Source: Rhynochetos jubatus (taxonomy: Eukaryota > Chordata > Aves > Eurypygiformes > Rhynochetidae). From it: a stretch of DNA of 64,000 nt. Made by a program: the position numbers and the translations under genes. Where the stretch lies: NCBI GenBank assembly GCA_027574665.1, contig CM050650.1:98429086-98493085 (forward strand), in the 5' to 3' direction. How positions within the stretch are numbered: the stretch's first letter is position 1; every line of letters begins with the position of its first letter. This document shows positions 35,385-48,900 of the stretch, in pieces. The notes under the pieces were generated by a model. That model ran no database searches and was not told where the DNA came from. It saw nothing but the letters and a program-made list of their open reading frames with translations.

Positions 35385-38084
35385 CTTTTCTTTCTGGCTG
35401 GAATACGGAAATGTTCTAGTTCTGTAGAGCAGCATTATATCTGTACCCTTACTACGCACATTATACACTCTGTAAACATATGCCATACGCACAGTCTAAG
35501 TGAATCAGTCCTGTTGGAATTAAACTGGTGGTTTTGTGACCCGTCAATCTCTCTTACAAATTCATTTCACAGTTGACCTTCCTCAGCTGCGTACATGTTA
35601 TTGCCAGCACCCACACTGCAGCACGGTGGCTTATTGAGAGTGGACTCTATTCATGCACCACCATGGCTAAACGCTGCAGAGGTTTGTTGCAGCTTGGCGT
35701 CTTATTGCCCAGAGTGAATTACATCCTTACTGTGAGCAGAATATTTAGTGTTCGACAATAAAAGATGATAGATGTCTGCAAGGAATATTTTGTAACAATT
35801 ACCCTGTGCCATGTGCTCTCCATTAGCATAGCAATGAACTACTCTCTTCTGAGATAATGTGTAGGAAAATCTACCACAGAGGTTTTCTCTCTCCTTTCAT
35901 ATTTAACTCATTTCAAACATGCAAGGTGTGAGAACAAAACAGAGTGGGCAAGACAAAGCCACTATGACACTGCATGAGTACACGCATAAATTCACCAGAG
36001 AACAATAGGACACAAAAAAAAAATCAAATATAATCAGCGGAGGTACAGGTACATGAAAAGGATGTATGTATACTACAGCAAACTGAAACTGTTCTTTTCA
36101 CTGGTTTGCCTAATGCTATAAGGGATAAATGTGTTGATACTCTCTTCCAGGGAGATATGTCATGCATAAATCACCAGGCGCTGCATTATTACTATTCAGA
36201 AATGTTTCCTATTAGATATATATACAGGATTTTTCCTATTCAAAAATGTTTTCCTAGGAGCCTTTTTGTCCATTGTTGAACCAGTGGCTGATGACACACT
36301 AGTGGAAATACCCACTCTGGACAACAGACTGGACTTCTAAATGTATCTCTTTTTCATCAGAACCTGGTGTGGTTTAACAGCAGCAGTGTAACAACGATAT
36401 TCCAAGTTTTGGGAGAACATACAAACTGCTGCAAATAAAACCCAGAAAATTAAAAGAGAAGATAGGAAGAAATTATGGAAAAATGCTTCCTACTCACATC
36501 ATTTTGCCAACAAATAGAAATGCTTGAGGAAGGTTATTGTATTCAGTGGTAAAGATATAACTGCAACGTGACTTGGTAACATTTTTGGGTTTGTTTTCAG
36601 TAGAAATGGAGCAGCACTTGTTTAGGTGTCCTATCAGGGTCTCACATACAGAGAACAACAAAAAATGCATGTCTTTTAACTACCAGTCTGCCTTCCAATA
36701 AACCCTGGTACAAGAAAAGGAGCACACAGAGGGCACGTGTTCAATCAATATTTTCAATGTCCAGCAGAAAGAAAAGATGTTTAAAATTTAGTTGTTGTTG
36801 AACCAACGGTAATTATGATAACAAAGAAAGGGAGACACTGGGACAAGATGGTACCAAATTAAAAGGACATAGAAACTGAAGACTTACCCCAAAAAAAAAA
36901 AAAAAGGAACACAGATAGTATCATGTTGCATCTACGTTACACCAGCAGCCTGAGTATTTGGCATATAGGTCTATGCAAGGAGGCTTGCTCTTACATAAAC
37001 ATAGTTGTTCCTACATCAAAATCATCCTGCTGTTACTGAATTCTTCCTGCCCAATCTGTGAAAAGGTTAATTTTTCTGAGAATAGTCTAGTACCTGTTCC
37101 CAGTCAGTGGTGCTCATTGCAGAACTCTGTCCCTCAAGAAAAGGACAAAAATTGATATTGGAAGACTGCAAGCATTATGGGATCTCTGAAAGCAGCTAGT
37201 GCTCATCATGGTTTTAATAACGGCATCTGCCACATGAGGAATCATGGGTTAAATATACGTGCTTGACAACTCCGGACAGAAGGGCTCAAGCTACAGGACT
37301 TGTCAAATGAAAGGCTAAGGCTACAAATCATTCTACTCTGTGAAATCAAAGTCTTGACCGTTATTTGTCAGAACCGCTGAGTGCCTTTTCTGACAGGTCT
37401 CTTTAGGAGAGGCTGTCTCTTGAGAGCAATGGAGGTTGCATGAACTTTTGAAGAAGGCAGAAGTGTGAGCGCAAGAATACGAGGGGCTTCTACAGAGACA
37501 GTGCTGCAATAAAACTGGCGTAAGTGAGCAAAGGAAAGGGGAAAAATCAATTGTACGAAGTACCGTGGACTTTGATGCTTCAGTCTCTCTGTTTTTCTGC
37601 ATAGAAGCATGTGTTGGGGTTTTTTCTTTTTGATGCATTTTCAGTTAAATTATCACTGTTTTTTTCAGGTAGAGAAAACACTGATTTTCATGCTCTTCAG
37701 AATGCATCTGCCCAAAAAGCAAATAATCTGTAATAGAAGGCACATGTCTTATTACCTCTGACACACATGGACATAATTCTTACTCTTATACATGGAAGAC
37801 CTTGTCATTGATTTGTTACTGAGAGCTCCTGAGAGGTCAATGAAAGCCTGGAAAATGTGGCCATACGTTTCAGTCTTGCCCTTGGTTGGGTAGTTACTGA
37901 CACCTTCCTTATCCAAGATTAAAGCTTCTTTATCACATTTTATGTTTCAAAGATACAAGTTATTTTAAAGTAATTGACTGAGATAGGGATCTCTGGAATT
38001 AAGATAGGTGTGATTTGCATGTACATCTGCTTTGTTATAAATTATTGACAAGGAAATGCAGTATCTAAACTTCAGAGGGAGGGG
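35385..38084. other. Unique non-coding stretch, no gene seen
   Basis: About 2.7 kb, AT-rich, with an A run at 36891-36905. No exon or interspersed repeat is recognised. Overlapping minus-strand frames at 37333-37638 have no family signature. Confidence 0.5.
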
Positions 38085-38268
38085 AGGGAAGGGAAGGGAA
38101 GGGAAGGGAAGGGAAGGGAAGGGAAGGGAAGGGAAGGGAAGGGAAGGGAAGGGAAGGGAAGGGAAGGGAAGGGAAGGGAAGGGAAGGGAAGGGAAGGGAA
38201 GGGAAGGGAAGGGAAGGGAAGGGAAGGGAAGGGAAGGGAAGGGAAGGGAAGGGAAGGGAAGGGAAGGG
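38085..38268. repeat. (GGGAA)n pentanucleotide microsatellite
   Basis: A perfect GGGAA array covers 38086-38265 (180 bp, 36 copies) with a few matching edge bases. The plus strand is pure purine with GGG every 5 bases, so it meets the sequence requirement for a G-quadruplex with AA loops. The opposite strand could take part in triplex DNA. Open frames across it on both strands (repeats of GREGK or FPSLP) are artefacts. Confidence 0.98.
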
Positions 38269-40401
38269 GATTACATTGCCTGAACTGTATGGCATGAATC
38301 CTTCAAGTGTTGCTTGTGTAAGACTCACTCAAAGCAAATTAAATTCAACATTCAGAAAAGTTTCAGGCCAGTCCTACTTTTATCAGTGCAATTCAAACTG
38401 GAAAGCACTCTGGCCATTCTTAAGACATTTCTATTGTAAATGAAGCTAAACTTTTTGATCAACCTTTTTGCATAGTCAAATCTAGTATAATGGTTTCTAA
38501 TAATCAAGAAAACTCTTTAAATTTCTATCCAATATCCAGCAAAAGTAGAATATTTCTTTTATTATCCCCGCCTCAAGAAAGCCCCATATTCTTATGCAGC
38601 AAGTTTTCGCTTTGATTTTTGTGTATTCAAAACCAAAACCTTTCTAGTGATTCTATTTTTAATATTATTTGATGAAGGACTGTAACAGGCATCTAGGTAC
38701 CAACATATTTAAAAATTATTTCAGCAGGTTCTGCAAAAAATCCCAATATCTGCCACAAGTATCATAACCTAGAAGAGGTAACAGGCAGCCAAGGAAAACA
38801 AGGATGTTGCAAACAAAAAAGAGAGGGGGCACAATGACAGGTTAAAGGTGATTATTTCCTGTAACTGCTGTTTGAAATGTCAGGTATTTTACTTTAGCAA
38901 ACCAAAACTAAGAAGGATATGAATATCAGAGGAAAACAGAAAAAAAGCCACAGGGAAGTATGAAGATGATTTAGGAAGAAACTGAAAGGTCCAGAAAGGA
39001 AATTAAAGGCTACGAAGATGCCTCTGAAGAAAGGGGAAGGCCTGAGGGATAAATCTGGGTCCCACTGTAAAAAACAGCCGTAGCCCAAGGTTAAGCAGAA
39101 GCTGAGAGTGCATAAGATGGTCAGTGACCACCTCTGTCAGGTTAATTGCACAAAATCATCTGTGCTACAGTGCCCGCCATCTGCTTGTCAACTCCTTCTA
39201 CTGGCTTAAAATATAGATTATAAACCTTTCAGGAAAGAGCCCATCTTTTACATGAGGATTCAGTAATCTTGTAGTTAGCAGAATGGAACAGTGATTTCTG
39301 ACTTGGGTCTCCTGCAATAAGGTCAGTTATTAATCGCAGAAACTGCACAGCACTCTGCAGGCATCATTTACACTGCGTGGTTAATGCAGTGGTTTTCCTC
39401 TTGCGGTCTACGGACTCCCAGGAAATTCATATTTCCAGGTCCACAAAAAGTAACTAAACCCAGCATTCTGTTATAAGCAGACATAAACAGACTACACAGG
39501 AATCCATAGCTCTCCTGGGTGCTGCCTGCTGCCAGATTCTCCATGGGTAGCCGAGGTGTGTCCCCGCAGGTGACAGCAATACAGGCTGGATTAACGACTC
39601 TGCCTCAGGCCTTCATAATTTGCAGAGTCTTTTGTTTATCCCCCTTTTGCATGCCTATCATTGAAGACATTATATGATTTGTCTAAGTGAACGTACACTG
39701 AAGACCATTTTCCTGGCAGAGCGGGTGTTGTGACTAGCACTTAGGAGGTATCAAGGGCTTCAGAAAAGGGAAAGGGAAGAGAAGTTTGTGCAACCTGTCA
39801 TATTTGACTGACTTTCTCTCGTTTTAAGAAATGCAGCCCTTGGAAAGTTGATGAGCAGAGCAGGTCAGGGTGTTACCAGCTCATCCTCCCTGACACACTG
39901 TTCATACTGTCCTTGTTCATTACACAGACTCAGGCAGAGACACTATACTAGGTAAAAATGCTAGCCACATATTTATTGGACACATGCTTTTAATTGTTGG
40001 CCTGCTTTCACTACTGATTGTTCTTGTTTCTACCTGTTTTATAAATCCTTTCTTCTTTCTTGGATTTTTTTTTTTTTTCTGATGTTGCTTCTTTTCAGTC
40101 GTTCAGAGGAGGTTTTCCCACGGTATTTTGGTACATTTTCATACAATTTGGGTAGTGTGTGGGGCGAAGCAGCCATCTTAAAAAGGTCTGGCTTTCAAAT
40201 AGGTAATATCAGATGTGAAAACACAACAGAGTTCAGCTGTAAGAATTTTTACATAGGTGAGTAACAGAAGATACAGAGGCACTCAAAATACAGATTTTTT
40301 AATAATGACATTATGAAAAATAGGTATCTAACCTGAAAGGAACTTTGAGAGACAAAGTTATAATCAATTTCTTACCTTTAAGCAGGATCAAATGTACTTA
40401 C
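38269..40401. other. Mostly unique non-coding stretch
   Basis: About 2.1 kb. Apart from a possible DNA-transposon end at 39386-39452, I see no gene or repeat. A T run lies near 40067-40078. Confidence 0.5.
39386..39452 (+). repeat. Possible old hAT-type DNA transposon end
   Basis: 'cagtggttttcctcttgcgg' followed by TCTACGGACTCCC resembles the CAGTGGTTCTCAACCTGTGGTCCGCGG end of hAT/Charlie-like elements. The match is short and I cannot see the opposite end, so this is tentative. Confidence 0.3.
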
Positions 40402-40612
40402 GTTATTCCTGGAAGATGCTTGTCTAACCTAATCTTAACAGTGCACCACAACAGAGCTCTCAAAACCTCTCCAAGAAACTTGTTTCTATGAAGAAGTACC
40501 CTTTTAACATTAGAAAGGTTATGGGGACCTTTTTATTTTACTGTCTCATCCAAACTTGCCTTGCTGCTCTGAAAGTCCATTTCTTTTTGTCCTATCCAGA
40601 GAGAACAAAAAT
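40402..40612 (-). repeat. Ancient CR1 LINE remnant
   Basis: The motif order follows a reversed old CR1: 'ggaagatgcttgtctaacct', then a degraded CAAAACCTCTCCAAGAAACTTGTTTC, then 'aacttgccttgctgctctga' and TTTTTGTCCTATCCAGAGAGAACAA. These correspond to the usual CTTGTCTAACC, AATTTGTTCC, CCTTGCTGCAA and CTTGTCCTATC blocks. The divergence is high. Confidence 0.65.
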
Positions 40613-43600
40613 TAATATTTGGAGGGATTGGATTTCTCTTATTCAGAATAAAGAATAAAAACCTTCTGTCCTCAAGAAGATAGGTACCAACCTTCCATTC
40701 CTTCAGAATTTCACTTACCTTCCACAAATTCCCAAAGGTGAATAATGACTCTTGATTGATTCAGCCAGTTTTTCCAATATCTTGGCAGAGGTGTCATGAT
40801 CCAGATAATTTGTTAAACTGCTTTAAGTGTTCACCCATCTGTCTTTCCACCGATCTAACCTGAGCTTTCATCCACTTATTGCCAGCCTAAATAGCAGTTG
40901 ACCAAGTGATAACCTGAAGAATTAAGCTAAGAATGCTTTAAATATTGCTGTATTTTCTTTCCTCTTTACTGAGTTTTCCTTCCTTGTGTTGTATTTATAT
41001 GACAATATATTTTACATTGCAGGTTCTTGGTTTCCTTATCTTTGTATGCCTTGGGGTTTCTGATTTTTTTTTTCTCTCATCTCTATTTTGTTTGTTACAA
41101 TTAATCCTTAGTAACTTGACCAAATCTCCAAATCTGCTCTTCTTCAACTTAGAATTTGCTTTTAGCTAACCTTTTACTTATAACACTTCCTATTCTTCCT
41201 CCTCATTGAAATGATTCATACCTGAACATTTAATATAGCTTCCCAGGGAACTGCCAACTATTCCTAACTCCTTTTTCCATCTCAGACTTGCCTCCTGTGA
41301 TTAGCAATACCACCGCAGCCATAAATCTGAAACCACATGCAGAAACCTAACACAACCTTTGAACATAGCAGGGAATGAATTTCAGAAGTGAGAAATGACT
41401 TGCAGAACAAATATGAACTCCTTCTATATATATGAACTGGGGAAAGTCTCCTTTCAAATGGTACATGAATTTGTCAGGTTTTGAAACGTGTAATGATGGG
41501 TTAATGTTACCGCATTGAATCCCAGTACTCAATGGTGAAGAAAGGAGACTTTCATAAAATATGTTACTCCGATTCAGGAAGCTGTGCGGAGAATTAGAAC
41601 CAATTTAAATGTTTAAGACAGCTTTTCTGAATGGCAAGAGTCAGCCTAAGAAAAGTTTCTGTTAGGATATTCACTAGTATTCACCAGATGTCAGGATGAC
41701 AAGATTTTAGTTTAAATAATAAGTGCTAATTATGAATTCACTCAACAGATAACATACAAAAGTATTTCCAATTTGTCTTCTTTATATAAAAGTCTGGGTG
41801 GTCCCGTGGGGATACAAATGAGGCTCACTAAACTCAGTGCAAAGCCTCAGTTACATCACTGGACTCTAGATCCACCTTTAACGTGTATGACAAGATAATG
41901 TGAAGTGAAAAACTTGAAGATAAACATAATCAAAGCATGAATGAAGAGCTCTGCAGTCATACAGACTTAACCAAGTAGAGGTACATGGCATCTCTGCTCA
42001 GATATAGGGAAATAAATAAAGTCTATCCCATAAGTCAAGCCTGAGGAAAGAATAAATAAGTGGTGATATAGAAAGATCTATGGAGCTGTTTATCCCGTTG
42101 GTGTTGAGCCAAGTTATGACTATTGGAGAACATATCATTCAAGTGACTTTTATACTGCTGTATAATGGACTGATTAAATAGGCTTATAAAACATTAAAGA
42201 ACATAGAAAATCTACTATGGATTAACAAAAAAATGTTTGACAAAGCTTCAGGAAAGGGGGAAAAGACCTGAAAAGATAAGGAGAACTCTGCAGGCATACA
42301 GGAGGTTACACTTCTCAAGTCATTGGCACCCTCACTACGAGAGACTTGTACATGTCAGTTGCTTGAAAAATTGAAAATCCAGAAAGGTAAGCTGAAATTT
42401 GTCAGGAACCTGCATGAAAGAATGGAGATTTGCAGTCTGCACTATAGGATGTGAATATGTATTTTTCCAAAATGAAATTATCTTTTCTATTTGAACTCTG
42501 AAAAGGTAATATTTAGAGCACAACTCGTCTTCTGGAGACCATCACTGTTCCAGACAGCAATGGATTCAGGATTTCATAGAATCACATCTGTTTTCAGATA
42601 AAGCCAGTTAGTTAACTACCAATCCCAGCTGAACACAGGGTTCAGTGCCTTGAACAAATACCTTACTGCAAACCAAAAAGTAAACAGTAACAGCAAGACA
42701 AAAGCACCCTGAAAGGACAGAAAATTCAGACTTCCATTCAACAGCAGCTCAGCATTCTCCCATTAAAGTAACTGACAAAATTTCTTATTTGTCTCATAAA
42801 AGACAACATACTGTGAAGTGTCAAACCGAACTAGACAAGTGAGCCAGGTACAGATTTCCCTTCTGCAAAAGGTTTCATGCACCGCTCTCTCTTACCTAAG
42901 GGAGCGCTAGATTATTCTAAGCTTAAAGAGAACACAGTGCTAGAAAAAGCTGGTGAGTAACAAGTAGGTATTTCTTGGCATTACTGTGATTCACAGATTT
43001 TGTCTTTAGGTGTCAGAAATAGCTGAATCAAAATTAAAGATACTGAGAGGGGACTGGGGTTTTACACAAGTTCAGCACGGACCTGGAGGAAGGGAGAAAT
43101 TTCTCTACCTAAGACATAAAGGTAACTGCAAGGGAAAACATCTAAAGGATGACAGCTTAAAGGTTTCACCTTTTTTAAAAAAAAAAAAATCACACAAGTT
43201 TTTAGCTCATTGGGAAGAAAAAACCATTTTAATGCCATTTATGTGCAACCAGATGATTGCAGTGTGAGGCTTGAGGTCAGCAGCTTCAAGGATATCCTAC
43301 CCTGTGGCAGGATGAAGGTCAAGCTTTTTTCAATAGCATGGAGTCTGAACCTACATCTAACAATCAGCAGCTTATAAACATATATAAAACATCTACATTT
43401 CAACCCGGGTATTGCTTTGAGCTTTGCTATAGATACTTCTGAAACAGAGACGTGATCTTCAGGGTATTGACCGCACTTGGAAGAGTCACAGGATCATTTG
43501 GCCCAACATATTTAGTTTGTGCTCATACAAGAAAAATGAAAGGACTCAAACTGCTTTACCCATTTCAGGAGTATTCTCTGTTATCCTGCCTGTCTACACA

Positions 43601-45713
43601 GAAGTCATGGTCTACTTCTCATTCTTCTCTTAGATCTATACCCTCCAAAACATACACATTTGAATTAAGCTGTACAAAATACTTACGTTCAGCCCTCGGT
43701 CTGTAAGCACCGGTAGCAATACTACCAGATGTATGACCCCAGACCTTGGTCATATGTTATTATAATATTTACAGTATAAAGAGCTATGCTACAGGATTTA
43801 GAAAGATGAGATAGTCTGATAGTACGGAGGTACTTACAGAGCAGATGTTTATGATCAAATTAGAAAAAGGTTATACATCCTGTGGGTATGACTCAAGAGG
43901 AGCTTGAGATACTCCCAGAGCACAAAAAGCTGCAGGTTACCTCTTCCCAGCTGACATTTGGCAACAGACCACATGCACTTCCAGTCATTTGCATTGCAAA
44001 GTGAACAACAGGCATATAAATCACCTAAACTCTCAGAAGTTCACCTGACAATGTTACAAAGAGTAGATGATTAATAGCACTTAGCTATGACTAAGCGAAA
44101 AGTGACATGAGGTTTACTCCACGTTTTACAGTGGATATTTCATTTTTGTTTTCATCTCTGCTTTGCTTTTTGCATTATACTTTGTTAATGGCTTCAGGAA
44201 ATGGTTAGAGTATACAGGCTGCCTGGAAATTGGGACGTTTTAAGAGAATGTACTGAAGCACATTGATCTGAATGATATCGAATCTATTCTTTCCCGACGG
44301 TGCATAGCGAGTGACCTTACCTGATTGCACAATACTGCTCTTCCATTAATAGTTTACAACTCATGGTTCCAGTTTTCATCTATATTAAATATATTATGAA
44401 TCTTTAACTTGAGAAGCAGCCAGCCAATATGCAGGAGTCTGTGATGTTTTGAAACTCCTCTGTTGTTGTGACTAGCTCCCGAGGATGGATTTCTCTCCAG
44501 GAGGGCAAGGGCTCTCTGCTGGAATATGTTGTTAGAAAAAGCCACCACAGGTAGAATTCTTACTTAATAAAACCCACACCCGGTAATACCTTTATGCTAG
44601 TCATTATGAATATCTAAACACACGCACCCACCAGCAGCCTTTACTGACTACAGATTATCCCACTAAACACGGCACAGGTACTGGACACTCTCAGCACCTA
44701 GCTCAGTCTTTTAGCATTTAGTGAGTGACATTATATTATGACCAGCTGCTTCAGAGAGTACATACATTTTAACTAAACACTGCATTACTTTTTTCCTTTG
44801 TTCCGTAGTTGATGATATCACACCCCTATGCAACCTAATGCCTGACAGAATACCTGTGCATTCTTTGCAATAAGACATGGAACAGAGACCCAAACTCAGG
44901 ATTGTCCTTTGGCCCTGCAGTTTTGTCTGAGAAATACATGTTTAATGATTTGGTGGGGTTTCATCTGTCATATCCATCATCATGATGCCACTATAATAAA
45001 CAAGCATTTTCAAAAGACCCAATAAACTGAGTAGCAAAAGCTCTGTTAATTATTTGATGCAACCACTGTCCACAGCATGAGGGCCATTTTTGTCCTTGCC
45101 ATTTCAAACACAGGAAATAGATACAGAAAATTTCAGACTTTAGCTTCTCATTTTGGTTTTGAAGCAGCAAAGTGTCAGCCATCATTAACTATGTGCAATG
45201 TACCTGAATACAAATGAGAAAGGAAATGTCAAGAAAACCTTATCTATAGCAGTGCTACCAGAAAATGCAGCAGTGCAAAATCCATATGGACAAGAATAAG
45301 CAAAACAATATCTACCATTTCTTTTCATCAAGATAAAGTCCATGTAGTTTGAACCTAAAAATAAAAAATAAAACATATTTTAAAATGCATTTTTTCTGAT
45401 GAAGTTGTAGTGGCACCTTGTAGCCATTTTATAGCTAATACAGATAAATATAGACTTATCTACTTCAGTTCTCCATAGATGAATATTGAGAGGGAAGTCA
45501 TTATTAAAGCAGGTGTTAGGCTGCAGAAAAATGGATTAGGCTTGTAATTTTCCAAGAAGGGCTTTATGTTTACTTCACAAAACTTGTGCCTGGAAACATC
45601 CATGAGGCTGAGGTGTTTTGCACACAGGTTTGCCAAGTTTAGCTTGGGATGGGCAGGACAAGGAAAATTAATCCGTGCACTGTTTTCCTCTTCTTGAGAA
45701 ATAGTTATCAGAA
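40613..45713. other. Unique non-coding stretch, no gene seen
   Basis: About 5.1 kb of AT-rich sequence with short open frames only. No interspersed repeat is recognised. A single CATAGAATCACA near 42576 is too short to call CR1. Confidence 0.5.
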
Positions 45714-45907
45714 TCATAGAATCATAGAACGGTTTGGGTTGGAAGGGGCCTTAAAGACCATCTAGTTCCAACCCCCCTGCCATGGGCAGGGACACCCTCC
45801 ACTAGACCAGGTTGCTCAAAGCCTCATCCAGCCTGGCCTTGAACACTTCCAGGGATGGGGCATCCACAGCTTCTCTGGGCAACCTGTGCCAGTGCCTCAC
45901 CACCCTC
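45714..45907 (-). mobile_element. CR1 LINE fragment, 3' end
   Basis: The reversed CR1 tail 'tcatagaatcatagaacggt' is followed by the same ~190-bp block as at 9299, ending at CACCACCCTC. TCAGAA occurs on both sides (45708-45713 and 45908-45913). That may be a short target duplication, but TCAG could also be CR1 sequence. A plus-strand frame across it (45812-46042) is not a gene. Confidence 0.95.
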
Positions 45908-48900
45908 TCAGAACTTCAGCATTTCCGTGCAGAAATGCAGCTGTTGAGTATCCAGCCAAAACCACCCCATGTCCCCTGGCAGAAGGAGGAGCAGGTATCT
46001 GTTGTCCCATCAAGGGAATCGTCATCCCAAATCCCAGCCTGATGGAGAGGGAATGCAGAGTCCTTTCCCACCTTCCCTCCTCATTTCCACCACACTTTTT
46101 GTTATTAAAGGTTCATTTTGCTCTAAGATCAGCCCGCAGTTTTTCCCTACGTTGCCCTCCCTGCTCTGCAGCCTGTCCAGGGTAGACAAGAGTGGGACTG
46201 GGTAAGAACAGCTGGGCAAAACTGCGCCTGAGCCTCACCCTGTGCCCAGCTGATAATGAGCCCGGCCTCACTCCATAGAGGACGTTTATTGCTGACATGT
46301 GTGGGGCCCTGAGCAGCCAGTGTTTACCGCACACACTTTTAAGTTTTCTAATATCAACTTCTTTCATCAGTTAGTTTCATAAGTAAATTTCTCTATCAAA
46401 AACACAGTTTTACTCATCTCGTGGGTGCCTTGAGAGTTTGCAAGTAAGACTGGAAAGGTTTGCAACTTCCCGTTTTTCAGTTCCAACACCCGCAACTGGA
46501 TATGACTTTAACAATGTTTTGTATTTTCTTAAGGGACACTCTCCTGACGAGCAAAATCCATGTTTGTTGGTATTTTGCATACCTGAGTTCTGATGCTGTG
46601 ACGCAAACCAGTTGCTTCCTGAGGGAATCAGACACTAAAAAAAGCTTCCTAGTAAGTCTGTGCTGTTCAGAAACCCACAATAAATCAAAACTCCAGAGGT
46701 TTACCGCAGATTTATTTTCTTTCTCACTAATCTTGCCAAATAATACCTTTTCTGTAGTGATCCCTTGCACACCACCAAACTTCGTGTGAAGGCCAGAGGT
46801 CTGCTTTATGGCAATAGTGCTGTTTTACTGTTTGATTCCCTGTGGCAGTGAAACCAGAGCAATGGAGGTTCATCCTTCCCCATTGGAATAACAGCATTAC
46901 ATTTTCATGGATGATATTAAACATTACCAGTAAAATGAAAGGGTATTTGGTGTATATAAATAAACACACTGTCTTTGCCTTCACACCTCTTATCCAGAAA
47001 CTATGGACCTGTGACCGTGAGACCTGGACTCAAGGGGAAACGTGCTGCCCCCTGTGTTTCCTCTTACTGATGAGGGCTATTCACACCATATAGTTGAAAA
47101 ATAGTTAAGGCTGAGCCTAATTTCTACAATGAAACATTACTGCAAGGTGCAGAGGAAAAGGTCATACATGAAATAGTGTCCTCCACGTGCCTGAAAGTTT
47201 AATTCATCTTCAAGGTGGGGTCTCAGTGATATGTCTCTAACAAAATCTTGCTTCAAAAGCAACTCAACTTTCCAAACCAATTCTGCACAACCAGCATCAA
47301 AGGGTTTGTCATGCCTTCACGATTTATGTGAAGGCTGTTCATTCATAAATAAGAGGATGGGTATTTCTGACTCCAGCTAACCCAGAGCTCCTTCTGTGTT
47401 ACTCCTGAGTCATACACAACCTCCATCACTGAGGTTTTCACAGGTCTTTCATGCCCTTTCTCTGGGCTTTTAGTGCCCTCCCACAGATGGAAACGGGGGC
47501 TCAACTTGGCACCACAAATCAGAACTTATTTAATGGTTCTTCTGTATTAGGAAAGTCATAAGAAAATCCATTTCAGTCCAAGTGCATCTGCAGGGCCAAG
47601 TCTAAAAAGGAAATAGGCAGAAAAAAATTTAGCAAATTCATCTGCAATGAGCAAAACTAAATCCAAATCTGTATATACACAGGAAACGAAGTTGCTCCAT
47701 AAGAATGTACCACTTTTATATATTAGCTCTCCAGAGATAAACTGCCCTTTAAGATGTGAATTCTGGACCTCACGGGTAAGCAACGAGAGAATGAAATTCC
47801 AATTACTCACCTTGGGCACTCAGGAGAAAAACTCAGAAAATAAACACACCGCTTCTCCTGTCCCTAGCAGCCCCACCCTGCAAAAGGGGCAGAGAGAGCC
47901 TGTGATAAAGAGGACCCCTTCAAGGTCACGTCACCATAACAGGGATCTTTTGTATTTGTATTTTCCTTTATCCTGAGGCTATTCCACCTCCAACCACCGC
48001 AGAAAAGGGCAAGTCCCTACTTACAAACAAAAAAATAACCTAATACAGTTTTATTACCAGGCTCTGGTAAGCTGGGAAACAGATAAACAATGACTCAAGA
48101 AAAAGAGCTCTTATCTGTTTAATGTAGACAAGTGAGCATAGGAAGAGGCCAAGGGGAGTCTCTGGTGGAAAGCAACCAACCCTGAACTCTGATCCAACGC
48201 GACGGTCACGAGAGACTTTGATGGCGACTGCAGCATGCTGAAAGACAAAGCAAAAAAGAGGACATTACATGGGAGGAAATCATACAGGAAAAAATGTTTG
48301 CCTGTTTGATAGAAACACCTCAATGGAGGAAAAAATTAATTTCAGTTCCTCAGAATGTAAAGACAGGACATCATCAAAACTCGCAGCGTCAATAATCTGA
48401 CTGGCCACGAGCTTTACTTCCAATTGTCTGTTTAAAAAGTTGGGGTTTTTTCATTTTTTTTCCCAAATAGAGCTGTAATGACTGCTTAGGCACGTTACAG
48501 TTTAAAAACTAACCTTGCAGGTTTTATGCTTTTTATGCAGCTTTGCACATTTTACACTTTTTCTGGACCAACTGGGAAGTTTGCAATGGCAATTTTGAAC
48601 TGAGTCCATACCAGGCAGGAATATAAAGCAGTGTCTGAAGGAATCAGCTATGAAGAACAAGCTAGAGAAGTATATGAAGTGCTCCCAGACCCTGAGACTG
48701 AAAAAATAACTTTATGTGCAGATTAGAAACTTTCCTGGAAACATGTTTGTTGTGCAACATGAAACGCTTAATTCACTTAATGACTTTGACTAAGAGCAAG
48801 CAGAACTGTTCTCATTTTTAAATACAAAATATACAACTGCATTGCATTATCTTCCAGTGAGTAACGCTTGCTGAATAATTATATTTTATTGCGTCTCATT

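Noticed and set aside
38056-38328. Open frames with GREGK and FPSLP repeats on both strands
   Set aside because: Artefacts of the GGGAA array. There is no unique protein sequence beyond the repeat.
42570-42600. CATAGAATCACA string resembling a CR1 3' tail
   Set aside because: Only about 12 bases match and the following sequence is not CR1-like.
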